In this document: one piece after another, positions 1-7,677 of the stretch
Position numbering within the stretch: position 1 is the first letter of the stretch
How the letters are laid out: each line of letters starts with the position of its first letter
NCBI GenBank assembly: GCA_002305635.1
Contig: DBPR01000009.1
Coordinates: 1-19,149 of the forward strand
DNA: 19,149 nucleotides
Direction of reading: 5' to 3'
Source: Anaerolineaceae bacterium UBA1415
GTDB taxonomy: Bacteria; Chloroflexota; Anaerolineae; Anaerolineales; Anaerolineaceae
Position numbers and translations under genes: made by a program
The notes under the pieces: generated by a model
What the model was told of the DNA's origin: nothing
Databases searched by the model: none
What the model saw: only the letters and a program-made list of their open reading frames with translations

Positions 1-2
1 GT

Positions 3-1610
3 CTAATGAAACGGCACCACCTTAATCAGTATCACACCAGCACCAAGGAAGATCAAAGCGCCCGTTGTACCGGTGACCGGCAGGTCTTCATCAGTACGAT
101 AGTTAGTAATAATTAATTCAAAGGTGTCCGCTACAGGAATGACCACTTCTGTGATCACTTCGCTGATGCGGAAGCCTTCAGGAACGTAAACCTCTTTGAC
201 GTAATAAGTGCCATAGGGCAGGCGCGTGAAACTCACGATGCCATCCACACCGGATTCTTCGATCACTTCCAGTCCGGTGATAGGACTGATAAAGGGCACA
301 GTTGCCTCAGCATCTGTATAGAGCTGGAAGCCAACACCTGCCAGGGGATTGCCGTCGCTGTCCTGTTTCGTGATCGTGAAACCACCTTCAGTTGGTTCCA
401 CTGGTTCAGGATCATCATCTTCACCAGGGGGATTTAAAGGATCATCAGTCTTATCGTCCCATCGCAGATAGACAGTGTTGATAATCGGAACACCGTTCTC
501 AGCATTTTCGTTCAGTTTTACAGGAACATTGATACTGATCTCGCGCCCACCAGCCGCATACGCAGTAGCAAGAGCAGCAATATCAAAGTTAACAGTTAAA
601 GTACGAGTAGTATCATCATAACCGCTGTTGGTTTCATCAACTAAACCAGTTGGCGTAACTGTATAAGGGCCAACATAGTCTACTTCCACTGGGAAAGTAT
701 CGACAACACGGTAATAGTCAAAATTAGCTACGTTTTCAGGAATTGGGAAGGTAAAGGTGTAGAAATATGTCTCGCCAATGTTGTGTTCCGCTCCCGCGCC
801 ATCCGCGTTTCCGTCAACTGTTTTGATGATTTCAGGCAGAGGGTAGTTCTGAAAATCAACAGAAACACGTTCAGGATTTTGGGTGGCGTCATCAGGTGCC
901 GTAATTGTGAAGCTAACGCAGTTATTGGGGGCTGCAGGTACAGGTCCGTAGCCATCGGGTGGTGTGATCTCACAGAAGCGATAGGTGCCTTCTGATAGAT
1001 TTTTAACAACGATCTTGCCGTCCGCGCCGGTGGTAAAGTCGCCCATGTCATAAGGATAGGTTTTAGTTGAGTCTTCTGGAATCTCAGTATCCTGCCAGAG
1101 TTTGAATACCGCACCAGGCAAAGGAATGTTTGCCGGAGTACCAGTGGTCCATTTCAGAAGTTCAACACTGCCAAACAATTTGACGATCTTGGGGTAGACT
1201 TCCAGCGTTTGATTAGCAGCAACAACGCCATTTTCCATGCGTGGAAATTCAACGGTGAAGCTTGAGCCAAGGATATATCCTGGCGCTCGCTTGGTAGGAA
1301 CAATGCGGTATTGACCTTTTACGCTGGTTTGGAAACCATTCTCAACACCGTCTTGAATGGTGAACTTACCAAGGCTGAGTTCCGGAGTTACAGGTGTAAC
1401 AGTGCCATCTTCATTCATAGTGCTGATTCGAAAGACTTCATACTCAGCGCCTACGATGGGTGTAGGATCTGTGGCACTAACACGATTGTGAACGATCAGC
1501 TTGTATGGGGTACCGTCTTCGATCAGACCAGCAAACGCGCTTTGCAGCGGTGCAAAGAGCAGGACCAATACGATAATCAAACTTATCGACCTTGAGAGTT
1601 TTTTGAACAT
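3..1610 (-). CDS. Secreted isopeptide-type pilin/adhesin with LPVTG motif (SpaA/Cna_B-like)
   Basis: The 535-residue product starts with a Sec signal peptide (basic MFKK, hydrophobic 9-20, likely cleavage after AFA, residue 27). Several Ig-like domains follow. Domains at about 148-256 and 408-505 look like Cna_B/SpaA folds and carry the residues expected for a Lys-Asn isopeptide bond with a catalytic acid: K153/E214/N255 and K415/E473/N503. Residues 260-385 resemble a fimbrial isopeptide D2 domain (K263, D304, N378). An acidic Pro-rich linker (385-408) precedes the last domain. The end is LPVTG (510-514), a hydrophobic stretch, and a short tail with one Lys and one His, so the usual Arg/Lys cluster of a sortase substrate is weak. 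The start has an AAAGGA-type ribosome site about 9 bases upstream. The gene is likely a surface fibre or adhesin. No sortase or partner pilin is in view. Domain borders are by eye. Confidence 0.85.
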   Translation of the reverse strand: MFKKLSRSISLIIVLVLLFAPLQSAFAGLIEDGTPYKLIVHNRVSATDPTPIVGAEYEVFRISTMNEDGTVTPVTPELSLGKFTIQDGVENGFQTSVKGQYRIVPTKRAPGYILGSSFTVEFPRMENGVVAANQTLEVYPKIVKLFGSVELLKWTTGTPANIPLPGAVFKLWQDTEIPEDSTKTYPYDMGDFTTGADGKIVVKNLSEGTYRFCEITPPDGYGPVPAAPNNCVSFTITAPDDATQNPERVSVDFQNYPLPEIIKTVDGNADGAGAEHNIGETYFYTFTFPIPENVANFDYYRVVDTFPVEVDYVGPYTVTPTGLVDETNSGYDDTTRTLTVNFDIAALATAYAAGGREISINVPVKLNENAENGVPIINTVYLRWDDKTDDPLNPPGEDDDPEPVEPTEGGFTITKQDSDGNPLAGVGFQLYTDAEATVPFISPITGLEVIEESGVDGIVSFTRLPYGTYYVKEVYVPEGFRISEVITEVVIPVADTFELIITNYRTDEDLPVTGTTGALIFLGAGVILIKVVPFH

Positions 1611-1751
1611 GAACTGAATTCCTTTCGTTAAAGAAAAATTTTTTTAATTCCCTCGAGGCGCTATTGTACTACTGTTTATAAAAAAGGTGGGATTTTATGA
1701 AAAATCATGTGTTTTCAACCAGCAATTCTCAGGACAAAATTTTTGTAACTT

Positions 1752-1773
1752 GGATTCTCTTTTCCTCGAGCGA
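1752..1773 (+). repeat. Dispersed intergenic motif, copy A
   Basis: This 22-base motif (GGATTC, then CTTTTCCTC or a variant, then AGCGA) matches 12478-12499 at 19 of 22 positions in the same orientation. Both copies are followed by an AT-rich stretch, a GC-rich hairpin, and later an ATACTGAGAATT-type motif, which suggests a modular non-coding repeat family. Confidence 0.55.
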
Positions 1774-1826
1774 TTATTATCTAATTTTTGATTGGTAATC
1801 GACCAGCAGGACGTTTTTTGTGGTAG

Positions 1827-1875
1827 GGGCGGGACCTGTGCGTGGCACGAAGTGCCAGGTACGCTGCGCCCGCCC
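1827..1875. repeat. GC-rich palindrome 1
   Basis: Arms GGGCGGG (1827-1833) and CCCGCCC (1869-1875) pair perfectly. Inside, ACCTG (1834-1838) can pair with CAGGT (1856-1860), or TGGCAC (1843-1848) with GTGCCA (1852-1857). There is no following T-run, so it looks like a REP-like intergenic palindrome, not a terminator. Confidence 0.55.
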
Positions 1876-1943
1876 GTCGTCTGGAATGAATAAAATATTA
1901 CTGGTATATCAAGGAATTGTGACGTTTAATTTTCCACACCATC

Positions 1944-1983
1944 GGGCGGACATACCCTGACGGGCACAAGTGGCAGTCCGCCC
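1944..1983. repeat. GC-rich palindrome 2
   Basis: Arms GGGCGGAC (1944-1951) and GTCCGCCC (1976-1983) are exact reverse complements around a 24-base loop. Composition and arm sequence are like palindrome 1, so it is probably the same kind of intergenic element. It is not followed by a T-run. Confidence 0.55.
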
Positions 1984-2135
1984 TTACCATTGGAGCCTAT
2001 AACTCCGATTAATAAATATATCCCCAAAATGTTCTACTCTGTGTAATAACTCGGTTTGTGGGCTTGTTCTGCCATTGAGGAGACTATACCATGTGATTGA
2101 TTTTTCTATACTGAGAATTGCTGGCTCGCGACATC

Positions 2136-2163
2136 TTGTCTTAGCCCGTTGGCAAGGTATAAT
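2136..2163 (+). promoter_or_regulatory. Candidate sigma70-type promoter of the ornithine operon
   Basis: TTGTCT (2136-2141) and a perfect TATAAT (2158-2163) are separated by 16 bases. The -35 box matches the consensus at four of six positions. Transcription would start near 2170, leaving an untranslated leader of about 155 bases before ord. It is the best promoter match read in the region; no start site has been measured. Confidence 0.5.
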
Positions 2164-2200
2164 TACACTGCATGAAAATGTTTTATGCTCAGGCAAAACG

Positions 2201-2246
2201 TTAATGGCTTCCTTATTAATGCTTCACGGGAAGGCGTTAATTTTTT
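2201..2246 (+). terminator. Attenuator-like intrinsic terminator in the ord leader
   Basis: The left arm 2201-2212 pairs with the right arm 2229-2240 (11 pairs including one G-U, one internal mismatch, 16-base loop), followed at once by six T (2241-2246). The right arm can instead pair with 2215-2222 (eight pairs with 2234-2241), so two mutually exclusive hairpins share it. It lies about 30 bases after the candidate start of transcription and about 80 before ord, so it would act as an attenuator, if the promoter call is right. A ten-codon frame (2172-2204) ends in Lys-Arg and its stop codon falls inside the left arm. Confidence 0.45.
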
Positions 2247-2324
2247 ACGTTTGTTAGCAGGATCCCTGTCCGGATTGGCCAGCAGGTGAAAAAACTTAAG
2301 ACCAATTAAAAAGGAGAGTAATAA

Positions 2325-3368
2325 ATGCATCATCAAATTCGTGTTCTTCAATGGGGTTTGGGAGCCATGGGCAGCGGTATGGCAAAGCTCGCGCTTCAAA
2401 AGGAAGGCCTCAGGATCGTGGCAGCCGTTGACGCCCGCCCCGATTATGTCAGCAAAGACCTGGGTGAGGTTCTCAAACTCGACCGTCAACTCGGCGTCAC
2501 CGTCACCGACCAACCCGAGACCGTCCTCGATAAAAACAAGGTGGACGTGGTCGTCATCGCCACCACTTCCTGGACCGAGAAGCAAATGCCCGATCTGCGC
2601 AAGATCCTCAAAGCCGGCATTAACGTCGTCTCGATCGCTGAAGAAATGTCTGACCCTGCGGCCCAAAGCCCCGAACTCGCCAAAGAGCTCGACCAACTCG
2701 CCAAAGAAAACGGCGTGTCCATCATCGGCACCGGCGTCAACCCCGGTTTCGTCCTCGACCTGCTGGTTGTCCTGCTGACCGCTGGCTGCCACAGCATCGA
2801 GCGCATCGAAGCCTCGCGTGTCAACGACCTGAGCCCCTACGGCCCGACCGTCATGGAAACCCAGGGCGTCGGCACAACCCCCGAGCAATTCCGCAGCGGC
2901 GTGGCTGACGGTTCCATCGTCGGTCATGTCGGCTTCCCCGAATCAATCCGCCTGATCAGCGAAGCGCTGGGTCTGGGCGTTGACCGCATCGAAGAATCAC
3001 GCGAACCCATCGTCAGCAAGGTTCATCGCGAGACCCCCCATGTCGTAGTCGAACCCGGCATGGTCGCTGGCTGCGCCCACATCGGTGTTGGCTATCACGG
3101 TGACAAAGAGGTCATCCGCCTGATCCACCCACAGCAGATCCATCCCCAACTGGAAGATCAAAGCACCGGCGATTATATCCACATCTACGGTGTTCCCGAA
3201 ATTCACATGGCCATCACCCCCGAAATTGCCGGTGGAATCGCCACCATGGGCATCGCGGTCAACTGCATCCCGCGTGTCTTCGAAGCCACTCCAGGCCTGA
3301 AACGCATGATCGACATCCCCGTTCCGGGCGCCCTGATGGGTCATTCCGCCTATTCGCGCAGAGTGTGA
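2325..3368 (+). CDS. ord: 2,4-diaminopentanoate dehydrogenase
   Basis: The 347-residue enzyme oxidatively deaminates (2R,4S)-2,4-diaminopentanoate to 2-amino-4-oxopentanoate and ammonia with NAD(P)+, the third step of anaerobic ornithine oxidation. An N-terminal Rossmann fold shows the dinucleotide motif GLGAMG (11-16) after a beta strand, with an acidic residue at the end of the second strand (AAVDARP). The rest resembles the dihydrodipicolinate-reductase-like C-terminal domain of this family, and a GTGVNPGF stretch is typical of it. The start is supported by GGAG eight bases upstream. It is the first gene of the operon, seven bases before ortA. The call rests on length, motif and above all on the diagnostic neighbours ortAB and oraSE. 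Confidence 0.93.
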   Translation: MHHQIRVLQWGLGAMGSGMAKLALQKEGLRIVAAVDARPDYVSKDLGEVLKLDRQLGVTVTDQPETVLDKNKVDVVVIATTSWTEKQMPDLRKILKAGINVVSIAEEMSDPAAQSPELAKELDQLAKENGVSIIGTGVNPGFVLDLLVVLLTAGCHSIERIEASRVNDLSPYGPTVMETQGVGTTPEQFRSGVADGSIVGHVGFPESIRLISEALGLGVDRIEESREPIVSKVHRETPHVVVEPGMVAGCAHIGVGYHGDKEVIRLIHPQQIHPQLEDQSTGDYIHIYGVPEIHMAITPEIAGGIATMGIAVNCIPRVFEATPGLKRMIDIPVPGALMGHSAYSRRV

Positions 3369-3375
3369 GGCGAAA

Positions 3376-3663
3376 ATGAGCATTACCAAAGCAGGTACCT
3401 GGGTTGAGATCCAGCAAGTGGTTCTAAGCCCTGCCGAGCGCGCGCCAAGCGTGCCGGAGGACACAAAAAAGGTGCCCTATGTCATGCGCGTTTCCGGATT
3501 TTTGCTGGAAGACGCTCAAATCGGGCAAACCACCCGCATCAAAACCATCATCGGTCGTGAGCTGGAAGGCGAGCTCATCACCGTCAACCCCCATTACGCT
3601 CACAGTTTCGGCAATATCGTGCCTGAGATCCTGACGATCGGCACGGACGAGGAGACATTATGA
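3376..3663 (+). CDS. ortA: 2-amino-4-oxopentanoate thiolase, alpha (small) subunit
   Basis: This small protein of 95 residues has the size of OrtA and sits directly before ortB. With OrtB it forms the thiolase that cleaves 2-amino-4-oxopentanoate with CoA into acetyl-CoA and D-alanine. It is soluble, beta-rich and has no signal peptide; IGRELEGEL and the NPHYAHSFG segment near residues 71-79 are the recognisable parts. A GAGG stretch next to the ord stop can serve as ribosome site. Its last four bases overlap the start of ortB (ATGA), so the two subunits are probably translationally coupled. Confidence 0.92.
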   Translation: MSITKAGTWVEIQQVVLSPAERAPSVPEDTKKVPYVMRVSGFLLEDAQIGQTTRIKTIIGRELEGELITVNPHYAHSFGNIVPEILTIGTDEETL

Positions 3664-5078
3664 CCCAGCGAGACAATTCTTACGCCGCTGTCATGGCTCG
3701 TAAGAACGAGATCATGAAAACCTCCACCGGCATCGACTATAACACCTACGCGCAAAGCGCGATCGCCTTTGATTACGAAAAAATGATGGCCGATACCGGC
3801 TACACCCACGAAGAGATCGCCCGCATCCAAAGCGAAACCAAGGTTGGCAATACGCCACTCTATGAGCTGCGCAATCTGACCGCCGCCGTGCGAAGGATCT
3901 CCCCCCCTGGCAAAGGCGCGACCATTCTCTTAAAAGACGAAGCCGCCAACGCTTCCGGCAGCTTCAAAGCCCGACGCGCTTCGGTCAGCGTTTTTGAAGC
4001 TGCCCAAAAAGGCTACAAAGGCGTCATCGCCGCCACCAGCGGCAATTACGGCGCCGCAGTTGCTTCCCAGGCGGTGCAGCGTGGGCTCAAATGCATCGTC
4101 ATCCAGGAAGTTTACGACTCCCGCGGTGTCGGACAGCCCGAGATCATCGAAAAAGGACGCAAATGCGAAGCCTACGGCGCCGAAGTGATCAAACTGACCG
4201 TCGGACCGGAGCTTTTTTACATCCATCTGCTGACGCTTGAGCAAACCGGCTTCTTCAACTCCAGCCTTTATACCCCTTTTGCGGTCAAAGGCGTGGAAAC
4301 ACTCGGCATCGAGATCGCCCATCAGGTGCAGGAACGCTACAATCGCAAACCCGATGCCGTCATCGTCACCCATGCCGGCGGCGGCAACCTGACCGGCACC
4401 GCCCGCGGTCTTCTGGCAGCTGGCTGCGCCGATACGCGCGTGGTTGCCTGTTCGGTTGACCTGAGCGGTCTGCACATGGCTTCCGATACCGACTTCAACA
4501 AAAAATCCTTCACCACCGGACACACCGGCTTTGGCGTTCCTTTCGCCACCTGGCCCGATCGCGCTGATGTGCCGCGCAACGCCGCGCGCTCCCTGCGCTA
4601 TATGGACGAGTACCAACTGGTCACCCAGGGTGAGGTCTTCTATGTCACCGAACTTTTGACCAAGCTGGAAGGCATCGAACGCGGCCCCGCAGGCAACACC
4701 AGCCTGACCGCAGCCATCGCGATGGCGCGCCAGATGGACGAAGATCAGATCGTCGTTGTCCAGGAGACCGAATACACCGGCGCCGGGAAGCACCATAACA
4801 GCCAGCTCAGCTTTGCCCGTGAAAATGGCATCGAAGTACGCCGCGGTGACCCGAGCGAAAACTTCCCCGGCAAGTCGATCGTCATCCCAGAAAACCTGTC
4901 CCAGGTGATGGGAAGACCGCAGGATATGATCCAGTTGCGCCAGTCCTACCTCAAAAACGCTGCCAAACAATTGCCCGTCGCTTCCTGGAGCGAGGCGGAC
5001 GTTCAATTCCTGGCAGAAGACCTCAAAACCGATCCGCAGTGGATCCGCTCCCAAATGGGATCCATGACGGGGGAATAG
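3660..5078 (+). CDS. ortB: 2-amino-4-oxopentanoate thiolase, beta subunit (PLP-dependent)
   Basis: The 472-residue catalytic subunit of the thiolase has a fold-type II PLP domain, like threonine synthase and cysteine synthase. Visible landmarks are SGSFKAR with the Schiff-base lysine K103, SGNYG (127-131), and the glycine-rich phosphate-binding loop GGGN (240-243). An N-terminal extension of about 60 residues precedes the catalytic core. The reaction releases acetyl-CoA and D-alanine, so carbon enters energy metabolism here. It overlaps ortA by four bases and is followed by oraS after 15 bases that contain AGGAG. The product is far longer than a simple cysteine synthase and the gene context is decisive. 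Confidence 0.94.
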   Translation: MTQRDNSYAAVMARKNEIMKTSTGIDYNTYAQSAIAFDYEKMMADTGYTHEEIARIQSETKVGNTPLYELRNLTAAVRRISPPGKGATILLKDEAANASGSFKARRASVSVFEAAQKGYKGVIAATSGNYGAAVASQAVQRGLKCIVIQEVYDSRGVGQPEIIEKGRKCEAYGAEVIKLTVGPELFYIHLLTLEQTGFFNSSLYTPFAVKGVETLGIEIAHQVQERYNRKPDAVIVTHAGGGNLTGTARGLLAAGCADTRVVACSVDLSGLHMASDTDFNKKSFTTGHTGFGVPFATWPDRADVPRNAARSLRYMDEYQLVTQGEVFYVTELLTKLEGIERGPAGNTSLTAAIAMARQMDEDQIVVVQETEYTGAGKHHNSQLSFARENGIEVRRGDPSENFPGKSIVIPENLSQVMGRPQDMIQLRQSYLKNAAKQLPVASWSEADVQFLAEDLKTDPQWIRSQMGSMTGE

Positions 5079-5093
5079 AAAAAGGAGAACTGT

Positions 5094-5462
5094 ATGAATG
5101 ATGATGAAAGAATCAAGAAATTCGAAGAACGGCATGAAAGGCTAAAGAACCTTTCCGATGCCGAACTTAAAGAACGTTTTTGGGAGCTTTGCAACAAGGT
5201 TGTGACCCCGATCGCCGACCTGGCGCGCACGCACACCTCCCCTTCGATCGAGCGCTCTGTGCTGCTGCGCATGGGCATCAACAGTCAACTCGCCTTTGGG
5301 GTGGTTGACCGTATCAACCAGGCCGGTTTGCTCGGCAAAGGCGCCGGACACGTGCTGCTCAAACTTACCGAAAAGTTTGACTATGACGTGCGCGCAGCCG
5401 CGAACCACATCATGGAGGACAAGGATGTTCTCAATGGTCTTTTTGATGAGGTGAAAGCATGA
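5094..5462 (+). CDS. oraS: D-ornithine 4,5-aminomutase, small (S) subunit
   Basis: The 122-residue product is the accessory subunit of the adenosylcobalamin- and PLP-dependent aminomutase that moves the 5-amino group of D-ornithine to C4. It is helical, charged at its N-terminus (KKFEERHERL), and matches the OraS size. AGGAG lies a suitable distance before the ATG. The gene overlaps oraE by four bases (ATGA at 5459-5462), as expected for subunits made in equal amounts. It has no cofactor motif of its own; cobalamin and PLP are bound by OraE. Confidence 0.93.
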   Translation: MNDDERIKKFEERHERLKNLSDAELKERFWELCNKVVTPIADLARTHTSPSIERSVLLRMGINSQLAFGVVDRINQAGLLGKGAGHVLLKLTEKFDYDVRAAANHIMEDKDVLNGLFDEVKA

Positions 5463-7669
5463 GCAACCCCAAACCGCTTGATCCCAACAAGAAACTCGAT
5501 ATCGAAGATATCCTCGAAAACCTCGAAGACTACCGCCCACCCCGCAAGGGCTGGGTCTGGCGAAACGTACCGGAAGACGGCGTCGATATGGGACCTTTCC
5601 ACTATCGCGATATGGCAGAACCACTCAAAAACAGCATCGGTCTGCCAGCCGCCAAATATTTTGACGGCATCGACCCCCAGCCAAAGTGCGTTGTTACCAC
5701 CGAGATCGCTTCCGGCCGCTTTGAAGACGACATCCGCCGCATGCGCATGGCCGCCTGGCACGGCGCCGACCACCTGATGGTCATCCGCCATACCGGCCAG
5801 AGCCACATTGACGGCCTGATGGAAGGCACGCCCGAAGGCGTCGGCGGCGTTCCCATCACCCGCAAGCAGATCCGCGCCTCGCGCAAAGCCATCGATATGA
5901 TCGAGGATGAGGTTGGTCGTCCGATCAATTTCCACAGCTATGTTTCCGGTGTTGCCGGGCCTGAAGTTGCCGTTTTGTTCGCCGAAGAAGGCATCAACGG
6001 CGCGCACCAGGACCCGCAATACAACATTCTCTATCGAAACATCAACGTGTACCGCTCCTTTGTTGATGCCGCCGAAGCGAAGCTGGTCATGACCAGTGCT
6101 GGCATCTTCCAGATCGACGGCGCTCACAACGCCAACGCGACCGCCAAAGCCGGTTGGCTGGTCATGCCCGAGCTGCTGGTACAGCACGGCATTAACTGCG
6201 CCTATTCAATGATCGCCGGTATGCCCAAGGAACTGATCGGCCTTTCCACCGTTCCGCCCAACAGTCCGCCAGCGCCCAAACTCTGGTACGACCTGCCCTA
6301 CGCGGTCGCCTTGCGCGATTTCTTCTCCGAATTCAAGATGCGCGCCCAACAGAACACGCGCTATATTGAATCTTCGATCGAAGAAGCCATCCGCACCCAC
6401 ACGATCGACACACTCATCTCAATGCTAACCAGTGCCGACATTCAATCCACCATCACCCCCGATGAAGGCCGCAACGTGCCCTGGCACTATAACAACATCC
6501 GCGGTGTCCAGACGGTCAAACAGACCTGGGCCGGGTTGGACGGCATCAACGAAATGGTTGGTCTCAAGATAGACGGGCCGCTGGGCGAAATGTCCCGCGA
6601 TATCCGCGAACGCGCGGTGGCTTTCCTGGAAGAGATCATTGAAGTTGGCGGTTATTTTGCCGCGGTTGAAAAAGGTTTCTTCGTTGACTCCGCGAAATAC
6701 CCCGAACGCCACGGCGACGGCATCGCCCGAGACGGTCAGGGCGGCGTGGCAGCCGATAGCATTGTGCCGCGTGATCCCGACTATCTCGCTCCGGTTTGCG
6801 CCCATTTTGGCCATAACCACCTGCCCGAAGGTGTCGAACACGCCTGTGACCTGATCGGCGGCTGCACGCTCTGCAAACCCGAAAAGATCGCCTACATCGA
6901 CGAGCTTGACAGTGAAGATAACGTTGCCAACCGTTTGGAAAAAACTTATCCTTACCGCAAAGGCAACCTGATCCGTCCCGAGGTCGAATGGGCTGGCGAT
7001 GGCGTTGTTCTGCTCAACCTGATGATCCCGGAAAACGAAGCCTACTCCCGCGAAGCCGGGCTCGAAATTGCCCGCCGTATGGGGCTCAAAGACCCCGAGG
7101 TCATCAACCTGATGGTACTGCATCCTTCCGAAGGCTGCTTCCTGGAAGTCAAGGGTCGCGTTGATTTCGATATTGACCGCAATACGCTCAAAATTCCCGA
7201 AAAAGTAGAGCTGCTGCCCGAAGATGAAATGCGCGAAGGCGTCAAACAAGTCGGCCTGAAAGTTGTCGCCGGAACCGTTGGTGAAGATGAGCACAGCGTT
7301 GGCCTGCGCGAAATTTTGGATATTAAACACGGCGGCATCGAGAAGTACGGCGTCAAATACACTTACCTTGGCACCTCCGTGCCGGTTGAAAAACTGATCG
7401 ACGCGGCCATCGAAACCGGCGCGCACGCGATCCTCATCTCAACTATCATCAGCCACAACGATGTTCACCGCGCCCAGATGCGCAAGCTCAACGAGCTCTG
7501 CATCGAAAAAGGCATTCGCGACAAGGTCATCCTGATCGCCGGTGGAACGCAGGTCAACAGCGAAATGGCAGCCGAAACCGGTCTGGATGCCACTTTTGGT
7601 CGCGGCACCAAGGGTAATCAGGTCGTCGATGCCATGATCAAGGCACTCAAAGCCCGCGGGATGCTTTAG
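5459..7669 (+). CDS. oraE: D-ornithine 4,5-aminomutase, large (E) subunit
   Basis: The 736-residue catalytic subunit holds an N-terminal TIM-barrel region and a C-terminal cobalamin-binding Rossmann domain. The base-off/His-on motif DxHxxG is present as DEHSVG, with the axial ligand at H612 (codon 7292-7294 is CAC). K623, eleven residues on, lies where the PLP-binding lysine K629 stands in the Clostridium sticklandii enzyme, whose ligand is H618; both are shifted by the same six residues. A Cys-containing segment (GGCTLCKPEK, about 468-477) precedes the final domain. The glycine-rich IAGGTQ and FGRGT loops that hold the nucleotide tail are intact. Substrate is D-ornithine made by Orr. The start overlaps the oraS stop. 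All visible catalytic features argue for an active mutase. Confidence 0.96.
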   Translation: MSNPKPLDPNKKLDIEDILENLEDYRPPRKGWVWRNVPEDGVDMGPFHYRDMAEPLKNSIGLPAAKYFDGIDPQPKCVVTTEIASGRFEDDIRRMRMAAWHGADHLMVIRHTGQSHIDGLMEGTPEGVGGVPITRKQIRASRKAIDMIEDEVGRPINFHSYVSGVAGPEVAVLFAEEGINGAHQDPQYNILYRNINVYRSFVDAAEAKLVMTSAGIFQIDGAHNANATAKAGWLVMPELLVQHGINCAYSMIAGMPKELIGLSTVPPNSPPAPKLWYDLPYAVALRDFFSEFKMRAQQNTRYIESSIEEAIRTHTIDTLISMLTSADIQSTITPDEGRNVPWHYNNIRGVQTVKQTWAGLDGINEMVGLKIDGPLGEMSRDIRERAVAFLEEIIEVGGYFAAVEKGFFVDSAKYPERHGDGIARDGQGGVAADSIVPRDPDYLAPVCAHFGHNHLPEGVEHACDLIGGCTLCKPEKIAYIDELDSEDNVANRLEKTYPYRKGNLIRPEVEWAGDGVVLLNLMIPENEAYSREAGLEIARRMGLKDPEVINLMVLHPSEGCFLEVKGRVDFDIDRNTLKIPEKVELLPEDEMREGVKQVGLKVVAGTVGEDEHSVGLREILDIKHGGIEKYGVKYTYLGTSVPVEKLIDAAIETGAHAILISTIISHNDVHRAQMRKLNELCIEKGIRDKVILIAGGTQVNSEMAAETGLDATFGRGTKGNQVVDAMIKALKARGML

Positions 7670-7677
7670 GATTCCTT

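Larger units (their letters stand above)
1719..2124. repeat. 14-bp perfect inverted repeats flanking 378 bp
   Basis: CCAGCAATTCTCAG at 1719-1732 is the exact reverse complement of CTGAGAATTGCTGG at 2111-2124. The span between them encloses the two GC-rich palindromes but no gene. This could be a miniature inverted-repeat element or two copies of a short dispersed motif; no target-site duplication is visible next to the arms. Confidence 0.5.
1611..2324. other. 714-bp non-coding region between pilin gene and ornithine operon
   Basis: No convincing gene lies here; the open frames are short and lack ribosome sites. It is more AT-rich than its flanks except for two GC-rich palindromes. It holds the 5' side of the pilin gene, an inverted 14-mer (1719-1732 and 2111-2124), a 22-base motif repeated near 12478, two GC-rich hairpins, a candidate promoter at 2136-2163 and an attenuator-like hairpin at 2201-2246, then the ribosome site of ord (GGAG at 2313-2316). 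The pilin promoter is not clear: TACAAT (minus strand, 1668-1663) and TATAAA (1680-1675) are possible -10 boxes without a good -35. Confidence 0.8.

Noticed and set aside
1827..1983. GC-rich palindromes as a CRISPR or tRNA
   Set aside because: There are only two dissimilar hairpins with no regular spacers, and no cloverleaf or TTCRA arm could be found.
2075..2257. 60-codon plus-strand frame upstream of ord
   Set aside because: It spans the candidate promoter and terminator, has no Shine-Dalgarno and no coherent protein character.
2163..2927. 254-codon minus-strand frame across the start of ord
   Set aside because: It runs through the conserved Rossmann region of ord in antisense and ends in the leader; no recognisable domain.
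3930..5135. 401-codon open frame on the minus strand opposite ortB
   Set aside because: It is the antisense of a strongly conserved enzyme, has no ribosome site or family likeness, and arises from the high third-position GC of ortB.
6425..7426. 333-codon open frame on the minus strand opposite oraE
   Set aside because: It covers the conserved cobalamin domain of oraE in antisense and shows biased, repetitive composition (many Asp, Phe, Gln, Asn) typical of mirror frames.
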